DNA from: Azolla caroliniana | Lineage: Eukaryota; Polypodiophyta | NCBI GenBank assembly: GCA_043228905.1 | Contig: JBHGNT010000006.1 | Location: forward strand, 13,578,001-13,642,000 | DNA: 64,000 nucleotides | Reading direction: 5' to 3' | In this document: one piece after another, positions 1 to 7,138 of the stretch | Layout: every line of letters begins with the position of its first letter | Numbering within the stretch: the stretch's first letter is position 1 | Made by a program: the position numbers and the translations under genes | The notes under the pieces: model-generated | Database searches by the model: none | Told to the model about the DNA's origin: nothing | Seen by the model: the letters and a program-made list of their open reading frames with translations, nothing else

Positions 1-32
1 GGTGAACTCGACATGAAGGGCGGCAAGGGAGA

Positions 33-406
33 ATGGAGTTGGAAGAAGACGACTTCGCGCAACTTTTCGTTGAAGCGGTGAGGGAGTTTGGACGAGCGAC
101 AGCAAGACGAGACTTGGCGCAGCAACCGGTTGAGCGAGTGGTCGAAAGAGTCGGCCGTTTCAACGGGGTCAAAGTCCCATCTTACTTGGAAGCCTACAAC
201 GCGGAAATGGAGGAGCGAGACGTGGACGAAGCGTTGAGGTTGGAGGTCTTTTGTCGGGCCGTTGTCGTCCGTATGCACGCGGAAGTGAAGGAGCTCCGAG
301 AGGCTCATAGCTCGTGGGAGGCCTTTGAAGAGGCGCTCCTGCAGGCATATGGAGGATGGTGGAAGAGCCGGGGACGACACGACTTCGACCAGTGGGTAGC
401 ATCGGC
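33..406 (+). CDS. Gag-like protein of element N, 5' part (interrupted by element A)
   Basis: An ATG at 33 opens a frame running to 406, where element A is inserted. The frame resumes exactly at 6319 if one copy of the tcggc duplication is dropped (codon GC|A). The joined protein would be about 397 residues. This part is acidic and helical, with a stretch around FNGVKVPSYLEAYNAEM, a W-F-E-E-L helix and a DFxQWV motif. These resemble retroelement gag-like capsid proteins of plants. No zinc knuckle, protease or polymerase is present. The start is the first ATG; upstream sequence is outside the window, so a longer product is possible. The gag assignment is by pattern only. Confidence 0.6.
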
Positions 407-683
407 TGTCATGAAGACATACATCTTGGCTTATCATGACATTCATCTTGGCGAACCAGGAATCGAACCCATAACCTCTTGGTTTACATATTGTACTTTA
501 ACCATTGTAATAACATATGTGAGATGTAATCATAATAATTATATGTTTAGTTATTACGAGATATTTAGAACATTCTAGATTATTCTAGAATGTTCTTGAA
601 TATTTCATGATTATATTTATTATTATTATTATTCATAAATATCTAAAATATTCTAGAACATTCTAGAATACTCCATAAGGGCC

Positions 684-691
684 TATAAATA
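684..691 (+). promoter_or_regulatory. TATA box of element A LTR
   Basis: TATAAATA lies 33 nt upstream of the block attcggttcaa (717-727), which is complementary to the sequence just after the LTR. That spacing is right for a plant RNA polymerase II start, so transcription probably begins near 717. The same 33-nt distance is seen in element B. The copy in the 3' LTR is at about 6043-6050. Confidence 0.7.
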
Positions 692-716
692 AGAGTCCAT
701 ACACTCATCACAACTC

Positions 717-727
717 ATTCGGTTCAA
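717..727 (+). promoter_or_regulatory. Predicted transcript 5' end / self-primer of element A
   Basis: ATTCGGTTCAA is the exact reverse complement of TTGAACCGAAT at 958-968, just beyond the 5' LTR. In Tf1/sushi elements the first ~11 nt of the RNA fold back on the primer-binding site, are cleaved and prime minus-strand synthesis. The length (11 nt), the position 33 nt after the TATA box and the absence of a TGG tRNA primer site fit that mechanism. The start site itself is inferred. Confidence 0.6.
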
Positions 728-957
728 CACCAGTCTTTAGCCCTTAGCCTACTCCTTGTAATCTTCTTTCTCATAATATAATCGCATTCCCATTTCTTAT
801 CTCTCACTTATACTTTTCTCTCTCTCGCACTCTCTCCCTCTTTCACTCTCTTTCTATCACTATCGCTATCTCTACCGCTCTCGCCATCTCTATCGTTATC
901 GTTATCTCTATCGCCATCGCTCTCTCTCTCTGCTTCCTACTCAAGAGTCACGACAGT

Positions 958-968
958 TTGAACCGAAT
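958..968 (+). promoter_or_regulatory. Primer-binding site of element A (self-complementary type)
   Basis: TTGAACCGAAT starts 2 nt after the LTR end, the usual offset for integrase end processing. It does not begin with TGG, so it does not match a tRNA 3' CCA end. It pairs over 11 nt with 717-727 of the LTR. Element B has TTGAACAGATTT at the same place, and its LTR has the matching block with one mismatch. Confidence 0.6.
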
Positions 969-1040
969 ATTTCTTTTCCCTTTCTCCAATAACCCTAGCA
1001 AGCTTTCTTCTTTATCCTTCTTTCTTTTTCCCCCGCGGTT

Positions 1041-2168
1041 ATGGAGTCGGTCAGCAAGCAAGAGTATATGCGTGTCCTTTCGGAGCTCGATATGCTCACC
1101 ACTAAGTTTGTGGCATTAGAGCAAGAAAATCAAAGGCTACTCGGGGATCTTCAACAAGTCAGTACTGAGGAAGCTCATCAATATGAGGAGTTATCACAAC
1201 GGGTTCATCAACTTGAGGCTACTATATTAACATTACGAGAACAAGCGGCGGGGGTTCAAAACTCCCCAAGGGAACCAAAGATTAGCCTCCCTGCCAAGTT
1301 TGATGGTACCAGATCTCTCTTTCGAGGTTTCCTGAATCAAGTTCGTTTGGTGATTCAGTTACATCCCAATCGGTATCCAACTGATGCTGCCCGTGTGGGA
1401 TTAATAGGAACCTTGCTAAGCGGTACAACGTTAGCATGGTTTGCACCACTTCTTGAGAAGAAATCACCATTACTGGAGGATTTCGAGGCATTCGTTAAGG
1501 AGTTTCAAGCTAGTTTTGGAGATACGGATAGCACTAGGACTGCAATAAACAAGATTCGAAGACTCCGACAAGGAGATCGTCCCGCTTCAGCTTATGCCGC
1601 AGATTTCCGTCTCTTGGCATGCGACATCCCTTGGGATGAGGCAGCCTTAATGGATCAATTCCGTCAGGGTTTGCGTAACGATGTCAAAGATCTTCTTCTT
1701 ACTTTCCATGAAGATCCAAAGTCTCTTACTGAAGCTATTAGCCGAGCTGTGCGATGTGATAATCGCCTATTTGAGCGACGTTCTGAACGTCAACAAATGT
1801 TACGCCGCCAACCGGAACAGACATACGCTTCTATAGTCGCCACACCGCCACAAGGTTCTAGACCCGTTACGAGGGATGGTCCCACTCCGATGGAAATAGA
1901 GTCGACACAACGTCGAGGGCCCTTATCAGATGTTGAGAAACAACGACGTCGGGCGCATCGCCTATGCCTCTACTGTGGTGGTCCAGGACATATAGCTGTG
2001 AATTGTCCACATAAACCCAGGCGTCAAGTTTACCAAGTAAGTGCACATGACAACCCTACATCAAGTTCTACTATCACTTCTAATAACTTAAGTACTAAGC
2101 CTACTAGCCCATGCCATGAGAATAGATTTGATGTCTTGAGCCAATTAGAGGATGTGTTAAACGAATAA
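1041..2168 (+). CDS. gag: Gag polyprotein of element A
   Basis: The capsid/nucleocapsid protein has 375 residues, starting at the first ATG after the leader and ending TAA at 2166-2168. Residues 1-75 form a Leu/Glu/Gln-rich coiled coil. About residues 80-235 are a retrotransposon gag domain (FDGTRSLFRGFLNQV, then a W-F-x-P-L-L-E block and a Q-F-R-x-G-L-R-N-D-V-K-D helix). One CCHC zinc knuckle at about 310-323 (CLYC-GGPGH-IAVNC) binds RNA. The downstream pol frame is -1 relative to gag and overlaps its last 36 nt, where a frameshift signal lies (2156-2199). Element B has the same architecture, but decayed. Confidence 0.95.
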   Translation: MESVSKQEYMRVLSELDMLTTKFVALEQENQRLLGDLQQVSTEEAHQYEELSQRVHQLEATILTLREQAAGVQNSPREPKISLPAKFDGTRSLFRGFLNQVRLVIQLHPNRYPTDAARVGLIGTLLSGTTLAWFAPLLEKKSPLLEDFEAFVKEFQASFGDTDSTRTAINKIRRLRQGDRPASAYAADFRLLACDIPWDEAALMDQFRQGLRNDVKDLLLTFHEDPKSLTEAISRAVRCDNRLFERRSERQQMLRRQPEQTYASIVATPPQGSRPVTRDGPTPMEIESTQRRGPLSDVEKQRRRAHRLCLYCGGPGHIAVNCPHKPRRQVYQVSAHDNPTSSSTITSNNLSTKPTSPCHENRFDVLSQLEDVLNE

Positions 2169-5100
2169 GTCCGGCCAAAATAGGAGCCATTTGGTTGGAC
2201 CATCCTAGTTATGTAGAGTCAGTACCTAGTTGTGGTTCCATTTCATCAAATCAAGTTAGTAGAGTTTTTTCTGCACAAGTCGAGCTTAGCACATCTACAG
2301 GTCATCGCGCCCTAGCCTCTGCCCTCCTAGATTCCGGAGCCAATTCTTGTTTCATGGATCGCGAGTTTGCATTGACTCAAAACATCATCTTGAAAAAACT
2401 CCCAAACCCAGTAGCTGTAGGAGTCATCGATGGTCGCCCTATAGCATCAGGAGATATAGTCGAAGAGTCTGAACCAATTCGTGTAGTCCTAGGTAATTTG
2501 GCTAGTGTCATCTCATTTAACATCATTAGTAGTCCGGAGCACTCTCTAGTTCTTGGTCTTCCTTGGTTTGAGTTACATAACCCAACCATTGATTGGAGAA
2601 AAAGAACTATAGAAGAGGTCACCGTACAATCCAAGTCTCTTGAAGCTCCAACTAAGGATCTAGGATCCCCCACAATTTCAACAATCTCTATACATCAATT
2701 ACGAGAGGATGGAAGAAAGGAAGACATGATGGTATTTGCGGTTTTAGCAACTCCCTCATCTAGCTCACAAGAATTGGGGGTCCAACTACCAAAGAAGTAC
2801 ATAGAATTCTCCGATGTGTTCGATAAGGTGAAGGCTAATAGACTACCAGAGCATCGACCATATGATTGCCCAATTGATTTGCAGCTAGGAAAAGAGCTTC
2901 CATGGGGACCAATTTATAATCTTTCGCCCACGGAGTTAGAGGTTCTTCGAGAATATATCAATGAGAACTTGGCAAATGGTTTTATCCAACATTCAAAATC
3001 TCCTGCTGGTGCACCCATCTTTTTCGTTAAGAAGAAAGATGGTACGCTTCGTATGGTCGTGGATTATCGAGGCTTGAATAAAGTGACCGTTAGAAACCGA
3101 TATGCTCTCCCATTGATCTCAAGCCTTCTAGAACGCCTCAGTGAAGCAAAGTATTTCACGAAGTTAGATCTTCGAGGTGCCTACAACCTTGTTCGAATTC
3201 GTCCTGGGGATGAATGGAAGACGGCGTTCCGCACTCGCTATGGTCATTTTGAGTACACAGTGATGCCTTTTGGCCTCACGAATGCACCAGCAGTCTTCCA
3301 ACATATGGCGAATGATATTTTTCGAGACTTCCTCGATATCTTCATCATTGTTTACCTGGATGATATCTTGATCTACTCGAAAACTCAAGAAGAACATGAT
3401 ATACATGTTCGCCAAGTTTTGCAACGGCTACGAGAGTATGGTCTCTATGCAAAATTGGAGAAGTGTAGTTTCGACCAACGTCAAGTGGAGTTTTTGGGGT
3501 ACATAGTCTCTTCAAATGGCATCTCTATGGATCCATCAAAGGTTCAAACAATTTTGGATTGGCAAACACCACAGTCCGTGCGAGATGTGCAATGTTTTTT
3601 GGGGTTCGCAAACTTTTATCGCAAGTTCATCAAAGACTATTCAAAACTTGTGTTGCCCCTCACTCAACTGACGCACAAGAATCGATCATTTGTATGGAGT
3701 ATAGATGCGAACTCTGCATTTGAGGGTTTAAAGCAAGCACTTACATCCGCACCAATCTTAATCCATGTCGATCCAATGAGGCGCTTTATACTTGAAGCTG
3801 ATGCATCGGATTTCGCACTCGGAAGTGTACTATCCCAAATTGGTGATGATGGTGAACTGCACCCGGTGGCTTTTCACTCACGAAAATTTGAAGCCGCAGA
3901 AATCAACTATGAGATTCACGACAAAGAGCTTCTTGCCATTGTGGATTCTTTTCAACAATGGCGTCATTTTCTGGAGGGTTCTTCTCAGCAGATTATTGTC
4001 TACAATGATCATAAAAATCTAACATACTTTCAAAGTGCTCGAGTCTTGAATCGACGACAAGCTCGTTGGGCGCAGTTCTTAACTCGTTTCGATTTTGTAA
4101 TTCTATATCGCCCTGGGATGCAACAAGGAAAAGCAGATGCTTTATCTAGACGTTCGTATATGGAACTTCAACCTGGAGAGGCCGCATTTGAAAGCCAAAA
4201 GCAAATCCTCTTAGGTCCTGATCGTCTACGAATAATGGCAATGCATACCATCAACACACCGGGAGATTCAAGGCTTCTTGATTCCATTCGTGAGCAGATT
4301 GCGACTGATGCGTTCGCCCAAGAGGTTTTGAGCCATATTATCCCAAATCGTGCATCTAGCTCCCAAACTCAAAATCCTCGTCTAGACTACACCCAGTTTA
4401 GTTGGCATGATGGGTTACTTTTTCGACAAACTCTCTTGTATGTGCCTGACGGTCCTTCTCGACTCAAAGTCATGCAACAATGTCATGACACACCAATGGC
4501 GGGACACTTCGGCATCCACAAGACTTTTGAGTTGATTTCTCGCCGATATTGGTGGCCACGGCTTCGCCATTTTGTTACGGATTATGTTCGTAGCTGTGAT
4601 ACATGTTGCCGATCAAAAAAGCCTCGACATCATCCATATGGCTTATTACAGCCAATGCCTATTCCGGAGAGCCCATGGAAATCTATTTCCTTGGACTTTA
4701 TTACGGATCTTCCACCTTCCAAGGGATTTGATTCGATTCTCACGGTTGTCGATCGTTTTACGAAGATGGCACATTTCCTTCCATGCACAAAGACCATTAC
4801 TAGTCAAGAGACAGCTGATTTGCTCATGCGGGAGGTGTTTCGCCATCATGGTCTTCCGGATGATATTATCAGTGATCGGGGTCCCCAATTCATCTCGAAA
4901 TTTTGGCGGCACATGTTCAGACTCTTACATACTTCTTGTAAACTCTCTTCCGGCTACCATCCAGAGACTAATGGGCAGAGTGAGCGCACAAACCAAACAG
5001 TCGAGCAATATCTACGTTGTTTTGTCAACTATCAACAAGATGATTGGGTGGATTTACTACCTTTGGCAGAATTTGCTTATAACAACTCCGAGCATTCTTC

Positions 5101-5800
5101 TACTGGATATTCCCCATTTTTTGCAAACATTGGGTACCATCCTCGTTGGACGATGCTTGAACATCCTGAACTCCCAAAAAACCCAGCTGCTGAAGATCGG
5201 CTCACTCGACTCCAAGAAGTTCAGGATATGCTTTTGCATCATTTATGTGAAGCCCAAAACACTCAAAAGAAGATTGTTGACCGTCATCGGCGTGATTCAT
5301 CGACTACATTTCAAGTAGGCGATCGTGTATGGCTCTTACAAGGTAGCATTAAAACGACCCGACCTTGCTACAAATTGGATTATCAACGTTTTGGCCCATA
5401 TGTCATAAGTGGTAAGATCAATGATGTGACATTTCGTCTTGATCTTCCTCCTCATATGCGTCTTCACCCGGTCTTCCATGTTTCACTTTTGGAGCCTTAC
5501 ACAACGAGCTCTATTCCGGGTCGTGTTACACCTCCCCCACCTCCAATTGACGTTTCCAATGGCTCTGAATATGAGGTTGCCGCTATCCTCGACTCCAAGA
5601 TCATTCGCAACAAACTATACTACTTGGTTGATTGGTTAGGCTATACACCTAATGATCGAACGTGGGAGCCTGCCGAACATCTTGCCAATGCCTCCGACAT
5701 GGTTGTTGCATTTCACAACCAATATCCTCATAAACCAAGTCTGAACTCTTTTCTTCCGACTCGTGCAACTCGTCATCGAAAAGGGGGGATAATGTCATGA
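2132..5800 (+). CDS. pol: Pol polyprotein of element A (PR-RT-RH-IN-chromodomain)
   Basis: The frame is open from 2132; translation is expected to enter by -1 shifting at 2156-2162. Numbering residues from 2195: aspartic protease LDSGA at 45-49; reverse transcriptase with FTKLDLRGAYN and catalytic YLDD at 387-390; RNase H with EADASDFALG and the E-L-L-A-I helix; integrase with an H-H-C-C zinc site (GHFGIHKTF, CDTCC) and core D/D/E (DFITDL, SDRGPQF, HPETNGQSERTNQ); GPY/F region; chromodomain at about 1124-1166 (EYEVAAILDSKI, YLVDWLGY, TWEP). The aromatic Y/W/Y positions expected in a methyl-lysine cage are present, so targeting to H3K9me chromatin is plausible. The stop TGA lies 5 nt inside the 3' LTR. 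Confidence 0.95.
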   Translation, partial: CLEPIRGCVKRISPAKIGAIWLDHPSYVESVPSCGSISSNQVSRVFSAQVELSTSTGHRALASALLDSGANSCFMDREFALTQNIILKKLPNPVAVGVIDGRPIASGDIVEESEPIRVVLGNLASVISFNIISSPEHSLVLGLPWFELHNPTIDWRKRTIEEVTVQSKSLEAPTKDLGSPTISTISIHQLREDGRKEDMMVFAVLATPSSSSQELGVQLPKKYIEFSDVFDKVKANRLPEHRPYDCPIDLQLGKELPWGPIYNLSPTELEVLREYINENLANGFIQHSKSPAGAPIFFVKKKDGTLRMVVDYRGLNKVTVRNRYALPLISSLLERLSEAKYFTKLDLRGAYNLVRIRPGDEWKTAFRTRYGHFEYTVMPFGLTNAPAVFQHMANDIFRDFLDIFIIVYLDDILIYSKTQEEHDIHVRQVLQRLREYGLYAKLEKCSFDQRQVEFLGYIVSSNGISMDPSKVQTILDWQTPQSVRDVQCFLGFANFYRKFIKDYSKLVLPLTQLTHKNRSFVWSIDANSAFEGLKQALTSAPILIHVDPMRRFILEADASDFALGSVLSQIGDDGELHPVAFHSRKFEAAEINYEIHDKELLAIVDSFQQWRHFLEGSSQQIIVYNDHKNLTYFQSARVLNRRQARWAQFLTRFDFVILYRPGMQQGKADALSRRSYMELQPGEAAFESQKQILLGPDRLRIMAMHTINTPGDSRLLDSIREQIATDAFAQEVLSHIIPNRASSSQTQNPRLDYTQFSWHDGLLFRQTLLYVPDGPSRLKVMQQCHDTPMAGHFGIHKTFELISRRYWWPRLRHFVTDYVRSCDTCCRSKKPRHHPYGLLQPMPIPESPWKSISLDFITDLPPSKGFDSILTVVDRFTKMAHFLPCTKTITSQETADLLMREVFRHHGLPDDIISDRGPQFISKFWRHMFRLLHTSCKLSSGYHPETNGQSERTNQTVEQYLRCFVNYQQDDWVDLLPLAEFAYNNSEHSSTGYSPFFANIGYHPRWTMLEHPELPKNPAAEDRLTRLQEVQDMLLHHLCEAQNTQKKIVDRHRRDSSTTFQVGDRVWLLQGSIKTTRPCYKLDYQRFGPYVISGKINDVTFRLDLPPHMRLHPVFHVSLLEPYTTSSIPGRVTPPPPPIDVSNGSEYEVAAILDSKIIRNKLYYLVDWLGYTPNDRTWEPAEHLANASDMVVAFHNQYPHKPSLNSFLPTRATRHRKGGIMS
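2156..2199 (+). promoter_or_regulatory. -1 ribosomal frameshift signal, gag to pol, element A
   Basis: The heptamer GTTAAAC at 2156-2162 is in phase with gag (gtG TTA AAC). A 7-nt spacer follows, then a hairpin: arm TCCGGCCAAA at 2170-2179, 10-nt loop, arm TTTGGTTGGA at 2190-2199. It pairs over 10 bp, including two G-U pairs. The pol frame is open from 2132, so a -1 shift here yields a Gag-Pol fusion entering pol as V-K-R-I-S-P. The gag stop TAA lies 3 nt past the slip site. Element B keeps heptamer, spacer and stem, with one G-U replaced by A-U. GUUAAAC is a known viral slip site. Confidence 0.7.
5778..5792 (+). promoter_or_regulatory. Polypurine tract of element A
   Basis: GAAAAGGGGGGA followed by taa ends right at the 3' LTR start (5793). 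It primes plus-strand DNA synthesis. It lies within the last codons of pol. The matching tract of element B reads AAAGGGGGGATAG on the minus strand (17084-17096). Confidence 0.9.
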
Positions 5801-6313
5801 AGACATACATCTTGGCTTATCATGACATTCATCTTGGCAAACCAGGAATCGAACCCATAACCTCTTGGTTTACATATTGTACTTTAACCATTGTAATAAC
5901 ATATGTGAGATGTAATCATAATAATTATATGTTTAGTTATTACGAGAATGTTCTTGAATATTTCATGATTATATTTATTATTATTATTATTCATAAATAT
6001 CTAAAATATTCTAGAACATTCTAGAATACTCCATAAGGGCCTATAAATAAGAGTCCATACACTCATCACAACTCATTCGGTTCAACACCAGTCTTTAGCC
6101 CTTAGCCTACTCCTTGTAATCTTCTTTCTCATAATATAATCGCATTCCCATTTCTTATCTCTCACTTATACTTTTCTCTCTCTCGCACTCTCTCCCTCTT
6201 TCACTCTCTTTCTATCACTATCGCTATCTCTACCGCTCTCGCCATCTCTATCGTTATCGTTATCTCTATCGCCATCGCTCTCTCTCTCTGCTTCCTACTC
6301 AAGAGTCACGACA
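5793..6313 (+). repeat. 3' LTR of element A (521 bp)
   Basis: Same sequence as the 5' LTR apart from a missing 28-bp segment and one visible substitution (gcaaacc against gcgaacc). It ends CACGACA, followed by the target duplication tcggc (6314-6318). Confidence 0.95.
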
Positions 6314-6318
6314 TCGGC

Positions 6319-7138
6319 AAAGACCCACCGGGGCGCAATGAAGGCGTTCCGTGAGTTCGAGCGATGGCTTGCTCGGCTCCCTGAGCAGGAACAAGGTCTG
6401 GTGGGGGCGGACAAGGTCCTATTGTTCTTTAAGTCGATCGATCGAGCGGAATGGGAGACCATTGAGATTGAGCTCGAAGACGAGAACGAAGCGAATGGCC
6501 TCACTGAGGACTGGTCAAAGGTCGGAAGGGTGTGCCAAAGGCTAGATGACGAGCGAGTCGAGAAGGCTAAGAGGAAGGCGCGCAACGGCACGCCATCACA
6601 GCGGGAAGAGGTCGAACGGCAAAGAGAGTCGGCAAGGCTCGGCTTCGAGGCCAGGATTGCGGAGGCGTATGTGGCTCTCGAGGCGAGGCTCAAGGAAGAG
6701 GAAAGATCGAGGCCACAAGCCGACGCCGAGGAGCCGAACTTGCCCCACGAGATGGCGGAAGACCAGTACGACGGTACCACGGAAGAGGGTGCGAAACAAA
6801 ACGTTCTCTCGACTTGCGAAGATAGAATGGCCGAGGACGAGGCCGAGATCCCGATCGCAGAATCGAGACGTTGGGACCGGCGGTTTCGGGCCTATCACCC
6901 CGAAACCCCGGACATTGGAGAAGCCAGCCTAGGCGGGGCTTGCGTGATCGGTAAGGAGTCGACCACCGACCACGAAGAGCCAGTGGCTATGGACAGGGGC
7001 GTAAAACAGACGGGCGATTCTTCGCGTCTTCCCACACTTGCTCTCAAGACGACGACAGTCGGGCCCGAGTGCCCACGTGAGTCCCAAGAGGAGGAAGGCG
7101 GCAGCGTGAGACCAAGAATCACCGGCGAGATGATATAG
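6319..7138 (+). CDS. Gag-like protein of element N, 3' part
   Basis: This continues the frame of 33-406 after removal of element A and ends TAG at 7136-7138. It is rich in Glu, Arg and Ala, with a long helical segment (DDERVEKAKRKARNG to ARLGFEARIAEAYVALEARL) that looks like a coiled coil, then an acidic disordered tail. No zinc knuckle is visible. Near 6900 the DNA has a block (ccgaaaccccggacattggagaagcc) that recurs at about 7540 outside the ORF, so the repeat field of N starts inside the gene. A long antisense frame overlaps this ORF and is judged a shadow. Confidence 0.55.

Larger units (their letters stand above)
407..955 (+). repeat. 5' LTR of element A (549 bp)
   Basis: The LTR begins TGTCATG and ends CACGACA (TG...CA). 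It is longer than the 3' LTR by a 28-bp segment, starting after position 554 and flanked by short aga repeats; this is probably a deletion in the 3' copy. U3 holds the candidate TATA box at 684-691. The region after about 780 is a pyrimidine-rich leader with tct/atc microsatellites. The first 100 bp carry, on the opposite strand, a tRNA-like segment with a pol III B-box (459-469). Confidence 0.93.
407..6313 (+). mobile_element. Element A: complete Ty3/gypsy chromovirus, TSD tcggc
   Basis: Full-length element of 5.9 kb flanked by tcggc at 402-406 and 6314-6318. It contains two LTRs (407-955 and 5793-6313), a candidate self-complementary primer site (958-968), gag (1041-2168), pol in the -1 frame (to 5800) and a polypurine tract (5778-5789). 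Both ORFs are open. By eye the LTRs differ by one 28-bp indel and about one substitution, so insertion is recent. The pol order is protease, reverse transcriptase, RNase H, integrase, chromodomain, which is the Ty3/gypsy chromovirus order. It is the only element in the window with no visible coding lesion and may be autonomous. Confidence 0.95.

Noticed and set aside
4572-5318. 248-codon overlapping frame inside pol of A
   Set aside because: Alternative frame of the integrase region; the main frame carries all motifs and is uninterrupted.
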